Shown here: positions 44,088-56,287 of the stretch, piece after piece | How positions within the stretch are numbered: position 1 is the stretch's first letter | Layout: each line of letters starts with the position of its first letter | Source: Actinostola sp. cb2023 | Lineage: Eukaryota > Cnidaria > Anthozoa > Actiniaria > Actinostolidae | Direction of reading: 5' to 3' | Assembly: GCA_033675265.1 (NCBI GenBank) | Contig: JAUJYZ010001529.1 | Span: 124,001 to 188,000 of the forward strand | DNA length: 64,000 nt | Position numbers and translations under genes: made by a program | The notes under the pieces: generated by a model | Databases searched by the model: none | The model's input: only the letters and a program-made list of their open reading frames with translations | What the model was told of the DNA's origin: nothing

Positions 44088-44816
44088 GTGAGCAAGAGGA
44101 ATTGGTGTATTACCAGCAAAGATGCCAAACTACAAACACTGATTACGGTAGTCACGGCCGAAACACTTGTTTTCAACGACAACCTTCCTTCTTACAGTGA
44201 CAAGCTGGTGTTTTCACCTGTTAGAATCGTATCAGATCGAAAAGGACATTATACAGTTGAAGTCTTCTTTATAAATCCGCAGTCGAAAGAGTTGGGTACA
44301 AGCTTAGAAACGTGCGAGAGTGGAACTTACCTTTCAAGAGAATGGACAGCAATAAATGTGAATTGATTCACAAACCACACAATAGAAAGGCGAAGAAAGA
44401 TTCAGTGTTGTTCAATGTTTGCAATGCATGATTAAAAAAAGCTTCACAGACAGATCGAGGTTTCATTGAAAACAAAGCAGTTAAATAAAGGTTGTCATTC
44501 AAATATTTCATCTACGTGCAACTGGAAGTATTTAAGTCCAAAATCAAGATAGAAAAGAGAGGTTGGATTATCTCGGTATAAGAAAAAGCTGGAAAGACAA
44601 CTGAGGAAGTTAACTGATCAGAGAAAAGTAGATGGGAAAAAACATTTTTATTGCTATGACATTCACTTTGGCTGGAAACATATTATTTCTCTTTGGAACA
44701 GAGAAATTGAAAGTGCCAAACGAAATGAAATGCTACGAGTTCCTAAATTGAAATTCCGCTTTGTATTCAGGTATTCCAGGACAAGACTTAATGTCCAACC
44801 AGCTAAGGTGATGCAA
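44088..44816 (+). pseudogene. Transposase-like gene, middle exon(s)
   Basis: Frames shift several times. ITVVTAETLVFNDNLPSYSD lies at 44130-44200. Then DSNKCELIHKPHNRKAKKDS and a CNA--KKAS block lie near 44345-44430, then NWKYLSPKSR near 44520-44550. A clean stretch, KKKLERQLRKLTDQRKVDGK and GWKHIISLWNREIE, continues to RTRLNVQPAKVMQ, ending at a perfect donor CAA|GTAAGT (44816). I know this block order from a large cnidarian protein family that I consider transposase-derived. The superfamily is not established; a P-element/THAP-type RNase H transposase is my best guess. Confidence 0.6.
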
Positions 44817-44911
44817 GTAAGTTAAAAATAACCAAAAAGAAATAATAGCAAAAAACAAACATATATAAATTCCATGTCTATTTATTCTTGCACCTTTTTT
44901 TGCAATTGCAG

Positions 44912-45130
44912 CAAGATCATGTAATTGGAGAGCTTAAGGAGTATATTGCTACCAACCCTTGTGAGTCTGTCCAGACATCCATGGTTGTGCAGTACCTTGA
45001 AGCATGTTAGTCTTTGTTTGAGTTTGGTATTTTAAGCCATGAAAAGATACACAACACTAATAGTGCTGTTCTTGGTCATATGAGGGATGAAATTTTGTTC
45101 TTTGTACGTAGAGTGGGCAAATTACTGCTA
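44912..45130 (+). pseudogene. Transposase-like gene, next exon, with in-frame stop
   Basis: It follows a strong acceptor (CACCTTTTTTTGCAATTGCAG) in phase with the previous donor. It reads QDHVIGELKEYIATNPCESV, then VVQYLEAC, TAG at 45006-45008, then open again with LFEFGILSHEKIHNTNSAVL. The stop falls inside the conserved block, so this copy is inactive or mis-sequenced. The next exon lies 4.2 kb away. Confidence 0.65.
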
Positions 45131-45655
45131 TGGTGAAGGTGGGGATTGAGTAATTACTCGGGCCCTTCCGAAGGAAGCCCGAGTTAGAAAATACACTTTC
45201 TTTTTTTTTTAATTATTATTTTTTTTTTCAGGTGAAGGAATGACAAAAAAATGCGAAGAATGCGATGTATTTGATCCTATCGAGTTTCAAGATTTCTCAT
45301 CATAGATCTTCAAGCTATTAAGTTCAGGATTGTAGTTGATCATTCCACGATGAAGCTAAGGCGCGTTTGCTTTTGTTATAAATGAAACGACATCTTTCAG
45401 AGTGGGCCCACACGAATAGCCGTATGCTTTTGTCTGTGAAATGAGCCTGTTTAAAGCCCGTGTTTTATCGGCTGTTCTATAACGCCTTTCCACGAACTCG
45501 AACTCATATCCAAAAATGAATTGAGACAAAGGCGATCGAGCAAGGTCAATGTTCGAAAATCCGTGTTCTTTTCAGTAAGATGACAGTTGTAAAGGGATCC
45601 TTATCTGAGTCATACATCTATTACCGGCGACCTAATTTTAGAACCGTTGATTTAA
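45130..45655. other. Intronic-looking stretch, no gene
   Basis: Contains a foldback-like motif GTAATTACTCGGGC, then GCCCGAGTTA (about 45150-45186) and T-rich tracts. Nothing else is recognised. Confidence 0.4.
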
Positions 45656-46785
45656 AACCGAATTTCCACGCTCAAAACAGGTCAGTGAACGGCAAAAATA
45701 CAATCGAAATCAAAACGTCCTTAGATTTTAGGGATCTATTATAGAAGAAGACGCTCAATGACGAGGGAGACTTGTGTCTGACTCATAGATAAAGATCTCC
45801 GCGGACTCTTGTTATAATTAAACTCACGACCAACGCCGTACAACGGTCATGTATAACTCCATCTATTGACAGAAAGCTATATGTACAGAAGTCATGCAAA
45901 CAGTCGAGCCAGTCGAGTTATTTTCAGTAGCTCATGATGGATGTTTATTTTATTCCACGTTTGAAAAATTCAGAAGGAAAAGGAATCGTAAAAATCGTTC
46001 TTCAAAACTACATCAAAGCATTTAAGGCAAGCAAGGTCAATGTTCGTAAATCGTATAGCCCTTCATCTGGCAGACATATAATCTCCCTCGTCACGCAACT
46101 GTCAGTCATTGTCAGGTCTCTCCTCGCGCAACTGACATTGTCCTTTTCATTTTATATAGAACTGCCGCGTAGGCTATTTAAAACAGAATTTCCACGCTCA
46201 AAACAGGTCAGTGAACGGCAAAAATACAATCGAAATCAAAACGTCCTTAGATTTTAGGGATCTATTGCAGAAGAAGACGCTCAGTGACAAGGGAGACTAT
46301 TTCGGTCGGTGACTCATAGATAAAGATCTCCGACTCTTGAAAGTACGCTGTCATACGTATTTAAACGTATTTGATGTCACTTGAGGTCACATCTTAATCT
46401 AACAGAAGCAGCTTTTGATTTTTAATCGATAATTCCTTTCTGATTTCGAGATAAATCGAACAAGATTTTTTAATGTATAGGCAGAGACAGCAGATTGGTC
46501 GAGCTTTGTCACATCATACTGAATCAACTGGATGTTTAAAAATACGAAGTTCTAACTCATGATGGATGTTTATTTTATTCCACGTTTGAAAAATTCAGAA
46601 GGAAAAGGAATCGTAAAAATCGTACTTCAAAACTACATCAAAGCATTTAAGGCAAGTAAGGTCAATGTTCGTAAATCGAGATCGTATAGCCCTTCATCTG
46701 GCAGACATATAGTCTCCCTCGTCACGCAACTGTCAGTCATTGTCAGGTCTCTCCTCACGCAACTGACATTGTCCTTTTCATAAGC
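45656..46785. repeat. Interleaved direct duplication (~520-625 bp units)
   Basis: Block A (GAATTTCCACGCTCAAAACA ... GATAAAGATCTCCG) occurs at 45660-45810 and 46184-46335. Block B (ATGATGGATGTTTATTTTAT ... CTGACATTGTCCTTTTCAT) occurs at 45934-46157 and 46559-46782. The order is A-B-A-B. The ORFs in block B (MMDVYFIPRLKNSEG) are identical in both copies but have no known domain. Confidence 0.9.
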
Positions 46786-47230
46786 CCGAGTGTACGCTCA
46801 TTGAGCGTCTTGTTTAAACTAAAGAAAGTATGAGTGATACTTTGTATGCTATTTATCCCACACCATATAAAATACAGCCAATCAGAGAGCAGAGTTGCTA
46901 TTGCATATTCTGCAGTATTCCATGCACACTTCCCTCCCACAATGCAATGTGTCTGATCATGTTTCCTTGTTTTATAATTTTCTATGATAGTTCAGTTCTT
47001 TATTTGCACTATATTCATACATTTATGGTGTGGAATAAATGAGATATGCAATGCTTTGAGTTCTATACCATGGAACATCCCACTTGTCACTTTCTATGTA
47101 CATTTATGAACACTTGCCTAAAGGCTAGTGTGTATACTTAGAAAATACAAGTACAACTCAAAACCATTGCATAACTTCTTTGTTTTGATTAACTTAACTA
47201 CTGTATTAAAATAATATTTTAAATAATAAT

Positions 47231-47282
47231 ATTTATTTCTTATATAGCGCCTCTTCCATAAATGTCCAGAGGCGCTTTACAA
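47231..47282. repeat. AGCGC tail hairpin, copy 4
   Basis: TATATAGCGCCTCTTCC ... AGAGGCGCTTTACAAT. See 14659. The surrounding 46786-47620 shows no gene. Confidence 0.6.
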
Positions 47283-47624
47283 TCTATTAAACTATTAAAA
47301 CTTAAATTAAAACTAAATACTAGATTAAAAACGAAAAATAATTATTACCATTATATAATGTACCATAAAATATTGATGAAATTCCTATTATACTATAATG
47401 ATCAATCTAATTCTTATTAATTTAAAAACCTAAAGAAATATAATATAAGTAAATATCTATAATTAAAATATCTAAAGCCTACGATAATATTTTTAGAATG
47501 ATATTCTAGAGAACGGCATAAGGTAAAAAAATAAAAAAATAAAATAAAATCCTCATATGTAGTTTTGAACAGATGTGTTTTCAGTGTCGATTTAAAGCAA
47601 TCTATAGACTCACATAATCTTATA

Positions 47625-47910
47625 CACCTATTCTAAAAATCGCTGTCCCTGCCGAAACAACAAGCAAGAAGCTGACGACCGCAAATGGCATTGGAACTTT
47701 CTCCTTATTCATTTATTCATCCGTAGACATTTTGACAACATGCATTTTCAAATGGCCGAATAGTTCCAAGTGATTGCTATTCAACGCTCGTAGGGATAAC
47801 TTCTCAAGTACCACGGATAAATTAATTAATTAGGAGATTCCCAAAGTCCTTTGCGGTCGTCAGCTTCTTGCTTGTTGCTTTCGGCCCGGACAACAATATT
47901 TGAATAGGTG
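47625..47910. mobile_element. Mariner-type MITE, 286 bp, TA duplication
   Basis: Ends CACCTATTC, then ACAAGCAAGAAGCTGACGAC on both sides, inverted, flanked by TA (47623-47624 and 47911-47912). The end sequence resembles the TIRs at 18084-19237 and 50951-51229. Confidence 0.85.
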
Positions 47911-48230
47911 TATTTTGTGGCAAATTAGTATTGCTCTTTAGGTCATGAGCTTGCTTCACCTGGTCAAACATGCTTTTTGGCTTGGCAGGTTAGTATGTAT
48001 AGGAAATACCACAGTTCGAGAAGAATTAATGAAAATAACACACCTACAAAAAATATGAGTTTCTTTATAGTAGCAAATCGCTCGTAACACAATCACAACC
48101 ACCAATAATAAAATAGCACATGTGCAATTTTCTTAATACCGTGCAATTAATTAATTGCACGGTATTAAGAAAAAATCCACAGTCAATCGGCCAATCAGAA
48201 ACGAGTATTTTTTTGTAGGTGTGTTATTAA

Positions 48231-49251
48231 GGTATCAGGGTACCCCAAACGACCATCATGCACGCAACACGCTCTAGCGCGTACTGTTACGTTAAAACCT
48301 CTATAAAGTATACATTTTCTGAAAGCTGAATAAATGCAGAATTCAATCAAACAATTAGTTTTTAGAAAAAAACAGTATATTTGAAATAGGTAAAAAAGTT
48401 CAGATTTTCACATCACTATCATCGCCGAGGTCCCATACAGCCGCAATTTATCGGAAATCCTCGACTAATACCTTTATAAGCTCATGAGATATAGCTTACA
48501 AAAAAGGTGTCTCCGTTTATCGATAAATTAACCCGTTGCGTTTTTATACGGTCCTAAACTTCGAGCTCTGCAAAAACTGGAAAACACTTTACAAAACAAG
48601 TTATAACTTTCGAAGGAAATTGAATATTAAAATTCGGAGAAACCTTTTTGAAGAATATTTATTTGACAAAGTGTCTACCAAATTTCAGCTAAATTGGATA
48701 AAATCCCTTTGACCCGGAACTCAAAATGTGCGCTTGATTCATGGCTATTTTGTTTCCGAAATAAAGGCAAAAGAGTTTTCAAGTCAAGTGGCGCCTTTGT
48801 TTACACAAGCGTGGATAATCCACCACAAATATGTGATCCAATACCTGATGAAATATGAATGGCATTCAAAAGAAGATCGCCTTACAGTACGTAACACAAC
48901 GTGGCAGGAAAACAAAGTTACTGCTGGCGGAAAATACGAGCATTTTCACCGTGAGTGATTTGGCATCGTTATTCAAGGATGTTTTGAGTGAGCAGTTACG
49001 ATTTTTGGATACTTTCTTCGCATCTGAATCTTTGTGGAAAGTCTGTTGCGTGATTGTTGACAGCTTGCTTGTCAACATCTTTTTGCATCAAATGAAACCA
49101 AAATTCGTTTTTTGATTCTAACTTTTTAGGAAACAAATATTTTAGATTCTGTTTTTTTTTGAGATGATAGATAATATTCAATTTGATTTGATTGCCAAAA
49201 AAAAAAAAAAAAACCGGTGGTTTGAAAGGTTTTTTGGGGTACCCTGATACC
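48231..49251. mobile_element. TTAA-flanked element, family B, intact copy (1021 bp)
   Basis: Ends GGTATCAGGGTACCCC and inverted, with TTAA at 48227-48230 and 49252-49255. Its right half matches the interrupted copy at 25320-28892. A reading frame (VTQRGRKTKLLLAENT and following) is shared by the two copies, although neither has an intact long ORF. It sits in the long gap between two exons of the transposase-like gene. Confidence 0.85.
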
Positions 49252-49314
49252 TTAAACATTTAAAACAAGAACTAATAATTAGTACCACTGAAAATTAACA
49301 CCATCACTTTTCAG

Positions 49315-49666
49315 AGTTGGCCATGGGATCTACTCAGGTTGATGTATTATGGCTTCACTGAATTTTGCAAAGAGTTCTTGGAGTGCTTTCTTGGTTATTA
49401 TGTTCTTCCTCTTAGAGTGAATGGGAGTACAGTAGAAACCTTGTTTTCACAACTTAGGTTTTCTACTTCTGGTAATCTATCAGGACTGAGTAATTATGGT
49501 TATGCCCTGGCCACTCTTACATTAAAAATATTTCTTCATGGTCATCGAGGAAAAAGAAGATATAGAAATTGTATGTCAGACAGTGCACTCTCAGGAGAAA
49601 AAATAGACAAAAAAGATATTAGTGATTACACTGATCGAGAAGCCATTGTAAAAGAGCTGTTTTCCC
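49315..49666 (+). pseudogene. Transposase-like gene, C-terminal exon
   Basis: Bounded by an acceptor (CCATCACTTTTCAG) and a donor (TTTTCCC|GTAAGT). It reads SWPWDLLRLMYYGFTEFCKE, then LRVNGSTVETLFSQLRFSTS, with open frame throughout. The VNGS-VE-LFSQ block is typical of the family and would correspond to the end of the catalytic core. The exon itself is intact, unlike the upstream ones. Confidence 0.65.
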
Positions 49667-49739
49667 GTAAGTTTTCTATAGTCACATGTGAATGTTATTG
49701 CAATAAAAAACTTACATGTACAAAGATGTCCACTTCATT

Positions 49740-50327
49740 ATGACAACTTCTTATTCTTCACCGTGTCAACTTTTAATTTGTGTCTCAACATGACATCTCT
49801 GTGCAAAGATCTCCCTTGATTTTCTTCTTCAAGTAACTCGATGCTTTTAAGGAAAACCTTACACCGGGTATTGCCTGAAAAGCCTTCTTGGAAATTCGCT
49901 TGTAAAACCCTTAATGTCACTTTGGGATACATGTACACTACTAAGCCATATTTATTTATCAATTGACACGATTTTCTTTGTTCTTTGTAGGGCTTTATAT
50001 CCCATATTGCCCTGCTCATTACGAATTCAAAGGTAATATACAGATATTGACCCGGGCTATATCTAGTTATTAACCTCGTTCTATTCTTCCCTCGGTCATC
50101 TATACGTGGGTATTAAACTTAGAAATGTTCTACTACAACCTTTTAATGAAGAAAAACATATTTTGATAACTTGATGAACTTGGTTAGAACCTGGAATCGA
50201 ACCCAAGGCCTTTCTACACCACACTTTGCACTGTATACTACATAGCTATCTGATGGAATTTGCTGGACAAAAAATTGCTTTACCTCGTTTCATTGAAATA
50301 CTAATAGCTATAATGATCTTCATTTTT
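49740..50327. other. No gene recognised; tRNA-like B-box remnant
   Basis: Near 50185-50215 the minus strand reads GGCCTTGGGTTCGATTCCAG, close to a tRNA B box. The same word with changes occurs on the plus strand at 52580-52605. No complete tRNA fold is present, so a tRNA-derived SINE or chance is more likely. The minus-strand ORF 49738-50019 is unassigned. Confidence 0.35.
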
Positions 50328-50950
50328 GCTAAGGCCCGTCCAAACGAGTAAAACATCGATAAAACATTGCGTAAAACATTGTTAAAACATTGTTTTACAA
50401 AACATGGTGTGATGTTTTGTCGGCTGGCCAAACGAATACAACATGTTTTATAAAACATTGTGTGCGCAATGTATTCTGGGAACTGGTACCCATGGTTAGA
50501 GAAAAAAACTGAATTGTGCGCGTGCGTAAACACATCATTGTTTTACGATGCTGTCCAAACGAATCAAACATGTTTTACCAGACACGAAAACAAAATAAAT
50601 GTTTTACGATATTTTACAGAATGTTTGACACGGTTCAAACTTCGTAAAACATGTTATCATATTCATATTCATATTATCATTATTATTATTAATAATTCAT
50701 GAGGAGAACACAATAGAAATCATAGGCGTGCAAGAGCTTGTATCTTTGATGCAAAATCGTCTTGCTTTGCATATACTAAAACTTTGATTTTCTCGGCCAA
50801 ACTTACTGGTATCTTGAAAATTATAGTAGAACAAGATTTTATTCATCTGTGGAAATGATAAGTTCGATACAATAATCGCATCCGTGTTGTATGAGATCTA
50901 CAATCACGAGCCGAATATATCTCATGCAACACGGCCGCTCATATTGTATA

Positions 50951-51229
50951 CACCTATTTCAAATAACGTTGTCGCGTTCAAAGCAACAAGCGTCAAGCCA
51001 AGACCGAAGTGAATGCTGGTTTTGTGTTGGCAATTATTTAAATCACAATTGTTTCTATAAGGACTAATTACAAAATGTGAACATTTCCACGTGCTTGTTT
51101 GCATATCACACTTCGTTCCATAGAAAATAGGTCTGATTTAAATAATTTGCCAACACAAGACCAGCATGCACTTCGGTCTTGGCTTGACGCTTGTTGCTTT
51201 GAACGCGACAACGTTATTTGAAATAGGTG
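50951..51229. mobile_element. Mariner-type MITE, 279 bp, TA duplication
   Basis: Arms of about 98 bp starting CACCTATTTCAAATAACGTT, with TA at 50949-50950 and 51230-51231. Just outside, 50881-50934 forms a separate stem (CCGTGTTGTATGAGAT and complement). Confidence 0.9.
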
Positions 51230-51251
51230 TATATTACATAAAACATATTAA

Positions 51252-52350
51252 ACACGAGGACGCACTATAAAAGGAGAGGTACCTAGGGTAAGTTCGTTGG
51301 ATCTGTCAATCAAATCTACCAAGACGTCATAAGGAGAGGATCTCAAGAACTTTAAGCTCTATAAATCAATGAAATGAACAAGAAACTGTGGAAATAAATA
51401 CTAAAAACGCACATGAATAATTTTTGTTGTACAATTCATTATCACTTTTCACTTTGATAAAAATTGTGATACTTTGAACTGGAATCGTTAGCCGTTTTGA
51501 AGTCGCACGGCTCTAGTATTATTATGCTTTATATCGTTTCTTTCGTAAGTTATCCTAAAATTTACCCGCCAAGACATGGAAATGCCATTTGCGAATTAAA
51601 TATACTCACAGCATAGGTTTCGAAACCTTACCGGCCTTTACCATAAAAGTACAGAGATGTACAAATGCTAGACACATTTACCTCATTCGGCCAACAAGCT
51701 GCAATAGTCCTATTTACCTTTATATTATATTATTTTATTTTATTTGTCAGCGCTTAGAACAGTCCTGTATAGGCGCTATATAAGTAATTATTATTATAAT
51801 AATAATAAGACACCTTCGCGAACGACGACACCATAACAAGACATTATTATATTATTATTATAAGACACCACTGACAAGACGAAAGACGACAAAGACTCGA
51901 ACGTAACTTGTGTCATTCATTCAACGAAAACATTACGCTTTATGTAGAAATGACCGAACATAGTTTTATGCTTGGAAATGCTTATTACAGGCAAAGACTA
52001 GATTTCGGCTCATGAATTTGTAGGCCTGCAGTGAATAAAGAGTACGGATGTTGATTGTTGTGATACATGGCGCGCGAAATTCAAAACATTCTCTTCGTAC
52101 GCGTGGTGCGACTGAAAATCGTATAGATAACTACCGAATACGAAAAATATTGACACGTTCGTCAATTATAACTGTTTTAGACGTAAAATTACAAATTCTT
52201 CATTAACTTTGCTGTTGAAATGTGATTTTATTAAGAAAATAATTTTACCCCGTTGTTGAGCCATGTTCAACCATTGTCCGCCATATTCAAACTCATTATT
52301 ATTCAAAAATTGTGGGCGGAGCAATGCCCTTTTATAGTGCGTCCTCGTGT
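51252..52350. mobile_element. TTAA-flanked element, family D (1099 bp)
   Basis: Ends ACACGAGGACGCACTATAAA and inverted, with TTAA at 51248-51251 and 52351-52354. The interior includes an AGCGC tail hairpin at 51745-51790 next to ATT repeats. No transposase. Confidence 0.85.
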
Positions 52351-52739
52351 TTAAAACATGTTATCGAATTCATGAATAATTAATGAGGGAAATAAGAAAT
52401 CATAAGCGTAGCAGACATCTGTAAATCGGATACAGGGCCAAACGAATAAAACATGTTTTACAAAACAATGTTATATGATGTTTTACTGAAATGTTTTACT
52501 CGTTTGGACGGGCCTTTAGCCATTTAAACGATTTTTGTTCACAACATCCCACCAGGTAAAAGTGCGGTGTGGGTAAACGAAAGGTCTTGGGTTCGATTGC
52601 CGGGTTCATTTATCAATGATTTTTCAAAATGTTCTTCAAAATTGGGTTGTGGTCGATACTATATTTATCTCCGACAGGATAAAACAACAACAGCAACCGC
52701 AGCCGCGGCACCAATATCAAGCCCCATTTCAAGCGCCAC

Positions 52740-53280
52740 AATGAATCTAAATCTTCAAAAGCGGCAAACACCGGGCGGAGAATTGGAAAATATTCAAGCA
52801 AAGATGGCAGAAGATTACAAGGTAGCGCTTTTCTTGTGCTCAATAGGAACTGAAGCAACAAAGACATTCAACACATTTGACCTCACCACAGAGAACAAGA
52901 TAAAGCTAAGTGCCATTATCGAAGCATTTGATAAATTTGCCATTGGAGAAAAGAACGAGACTTATGAGAGATACAAGTTTAACAGCATGGATCAGCTGCA
53001 AAACGAATCTATTCCAGCTTACATCACCGACCTACACACGCTGGCGCAGACATGTAACTTTTGTACGTGTCTCAATGACAGTCTCATCAGGGATAGGATT
53101 GTACTTGGAATAAGAGGTAACAGCACACGAAAGGGTTTACTTCAAACTAAAAAACTATCTCTTTCCCAGTGTATCGACATTTGCCTAGCATGCATGTACT
53201 GGAACCAATCAGGCAACAAACACGCCAGGACATCGAGTGGCAGTGGAACAGCACGCACAGCATGTAACATGTGCTTGTAA
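52740..53280 (+). CDS. Ty3-type retrotransposon Gag (capsid) fragment
   Basis: The frame 52567-53280 reads without break. The Gag-like part begins near 52800 with KVALFLCSIGTEATKTFNTF, then FDKFAIGEKNETYERYKFN, then YITDLHTLAQTCNF and LIRDRIVLGIRGNSTRKGLL, the capsid C-terminal pattern of Ty3/gypsy elements. The N-terminal capsid block is absent here; a separate copy of it lies at 56288-56503. There is no zinc knuckle beyond C-x2-C near the end, and no protease or RT follows. The first 55 codons probably are not Gag. Confidence 0.8.
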
Positions 53281-53399
53281 TAGTTTGGACTCCCTGTGTA
53301 ATCCAGGTAGCCTCGATTTCATGTAACGGGCTCTCGTTAACCTCATGAGTTCAAGATGGTGGATTAAAAGTATAAGTTCACAATCTGTCTTGTTTGTAA

Positions 53400-54118
53400 A
53401 TCCTTCAACATGAAAATAGCAGTACTGAGACGAATAAAAATTTTACCCACATCCATTCTCCAGACCATATACTTCAAGACTGTACTTCCAAGTGTCCTGT
53501 ATGGAATCGTAATATGGGGATCCTGCTCCCCTACCTTGATGGAAGACATCGAGCGTGCACATATTCGAGCTACAAAACTCATCTACAAACTCCCAAAGGA
53601 CACAAATGCAAATGAGTTTACAAAGTTGAAAGGTTGGTACCCAATATCCTACTATTACACTAAGAGACTGTTAGTGGAAACTTACAAAGCCTATCATGGA
53701 TCTAACATTAAAGTTTTGAATAATCTGATAAAGAAGAATAATACATCTTACAACTTAAGGAAATCAATGAACATTGAACTCCCAAGCCCAAGAACTGAAA
53801 TTGGTAGACTATCTTTCAGACACACAGCTGCTCTAGCATGGAATGCACTTCCTGACTCCATCAGAAACAGTCCTAGCGTGGAATCATTCAAAGTCAAACT
53901 TAAAAACAATAAGGACATAATCAAATCCATAAGCTTCGCTAAAGAATCCTCAGTGATAAGACTCAGGCATGAGGAATTTATTTATTAATCTATATTTATT
54001 GTCCAATCATTTCATAATTAAATATTAATCGTCAAATTTATATATGTATGTACATTATTTATATTATTATTTATTTACTATTAAATAAATTATCAATTTT
54101 ACTCCTTAGATAGGTAGA
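53400..54118 (+). pseudogene. LINE ORF2 C-terminus and 3' end (CR1/L2-like)
   Basis: An open frame at 53410-53988 encodes the RT thumb and C-terminal region: RRIKILPTSILQTIYFKTVL, then LPSVLYGIVIWG, and LSFRHTAALAWNALPDSIR near the end. It is followed by an AT-rich 3' UTR and short TAGG/TAGA repeats at 54105-54125. This is a 5'-truncated insertion whose remaining part is uninterrupted. Confidence 0.85.
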
Positions 54119-54143
54119 TAGGCAGGTCCACATCAGGACTTAA

Positions 54144-56116
54144 GGTGGTTCCCGCATAATGAATGACCGGTTTGCCGTATTTTTTAACTCGCTCGCTCCG
54201 CGTCAATATTGCTTGGATTTTATTGTGCTTAGCACATGGGCATTTTGTCTGCGCATGCGTGAAATGCCAACATAAACACAAAGACCCTCTGACACGCGCA
54301 TATATCCCGCGCCGTCCCGCGCTAATTTAAATATCAGGAATAACAAACAAGATGGCGAAATTCTACTTCAGATATTTATTTATTAACTTGTCTATATGAA
54401 TATATGCAACTCTAAAATGATGGATTCTATTTTATCAATGCTGAAGGCATGCTGCAGTTGTCATAACCAGTATTTACGATGCATTATGAGTTGCATATTG
54501 CAAGGTGACGGAGGTCCAGACATGACAAGCTAAACTGACAATGGCTGCCGTCTTCGCCGTATACATGCACTTTGAACATTCATAGCAGGAGCTATACATT
54601 TTTTGAAAGTCATTTATTGTGATGAATGGAATGACTATTGAATAATCTTCGCCTCCGTAATATTAAGCAGCTTGGGGGTCGGTAGAAATCGAAAGATAAT
54701 TTGACTTGAATGCTTGGAGTCCACATTTCTGCTCGTCGCGAGTCCCGTAAATGGTAAGCAAAAATATTGCAATGCAAAACAGTAGAAACAAGTTTAAATT
54801 TTCTTAACAACTAATTTTTCTGCAAAGTCTGTTCTCTCATTTATACTTTCAAAGACTTAGAATAAGGAAATAGACGAAGATATGATAGAACCATGGCTTC
54901 GAGAAGTAACACAAAACATCAATTCCGCCATTCCACCGAGTATAGGGTGAGAAGAATCTATTAAATCTGACAGCTATACATTTTTTGAAGCCCCATTCTC
55001 TATGAAAACTGAAATTATATAAAGGAATGAATGCTGTGGTAATTATCTCCAACTTGGGGGTCGGTAAAAATTTCAAGAAATATCTCGTTAAAGTTCGACC
55101 TAAATTGAACACTTCTACATATTCACCGGGCCATAGCTCGAAATCGCGTCCACCTGAAAGACCATTTCATTAAAATTCTAAAAGTTTACTTTCATCACAA
55201 TTACCAAGCGTTAATCCAGTGCTGTAGAATACTTGATTGTAGAAATAATCAACGCTGAACATCCAACTCCAAACACCACAGTCGCATTTCAATGTAAAAT
55301 ATCTCGCCATCGAAAGCAATAACAGCGGCCAAAGATATACCCAGGGGAAGAAGTGTTTGTCGTCTTTAAAAATGAGTAAATTTTCATGACGTTTAAACTT
55401 TAGAAACGCGTAGATCTCCTACAAAATATCCTTAAAATGAGCAATCGAGCTGGAAAATGGTTCAGACGTCACTGGTCAATGCTGTGTTGGCGCATGCGCA
55501 GACAAAATACCCATATGCTATTGTGCTTAACACAAATACTAATTCAACTATTCTGCCTTTCGACGGTGTATTCAAAATTATCATTGTAAGCCGCGTTTGT
55601 GAATGCCAGCTGATATTCAAACGACACTATTTTCATTAAAACTGCTGCCAAGCGTTATTCCCTCGTACGATTTTTTTTAAACTTCGTGAACAGCCTTTTG
55701 AGGTCCCTAGTAATGTTCTGACGAGGTAAGAAAAAAATTGTTCGAGCCGAAATCACGTAACAACCGACAGGTCCAAATTTTGACAACAAAAATATGAATT
55801 GGTGATTTCTACTCGATCAATTTCCTTCTTACTTCGTCAGAACATTACTAGGGACCTCAAAAGGCTGTTCACGAAGTTTAAAAAAAATCATACGAGGGAA
55901 TGAAGCTTGGCAGCAGTTTTAGTGAAAATAGTGTCGTTTGAATATCAGCTGGCATTCACAAACGCGGCTTACAATGATAATTTTGAATACACTGTCCAAA
56001 AGCAGAATAGTTGAATTAGTATTTGTGTTCAGGACAATAAAATCCAAGCAATATTGACGCGGAGCGAGCGAGTTAAAAAATACGGCAAACCGGTCATTCA
56101 TTATGCGGGAACCACC
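54144..56116. mobile_element. TTAA-flanked element, family E (1973 bp) with internal palindromic arms
   Basis: Ends GGTGGTTCCCGCATAATGAA over about 95 bp, inverted, with TTAA at 54140-54143 and 56117-56120. In the right half, 55510-55735 and 55830-56040 are long inverted arms (TTCGTGAACAGCCTTTTGAG, GGTCCCTAGTAATGTTCTGA). The arms meet an outer-end copy, which suggests a second copy inserted or duplicated in inverted orientation. No transposase. Confidence 0.85.
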
Positions 56117-56287
56117 TTAAGTCTTGCGTCATGTAAACAAACCTGCAGAAACAAATAAACTATGTATGTATGTATGTTTACTCTCTTCCACGCGCCATCT
56201 AACGATACATGGTGTCAGATCGGCCGGGATCGAAGAAGTTGATAAAGCTCTGGAGATGATTATATTGAGTTTTATGCCGAAGGCTGC

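Larger units (their letters stand above)
50328..52520. mobile_element. Element with GGCCCGTCCAAACGAGTAAA ends, 2.2 kb with nested insertions
   Basis: The inverted ends (AAGGCCCGTCC, then AAACGAGTAAAACAT) are followed inside by many AAAACATGTTTTA words. It contains a mariner-type MITE (50951-51229) and a TTAA element (51252-52350). No transposase was seen. A target duplication could not be fixed. Confidence 0.75.

Noticed and set aside
50185..50230. tRNA gene
   Set aside because: Only a B-box-like word is present; no cloverleaf could be formed.
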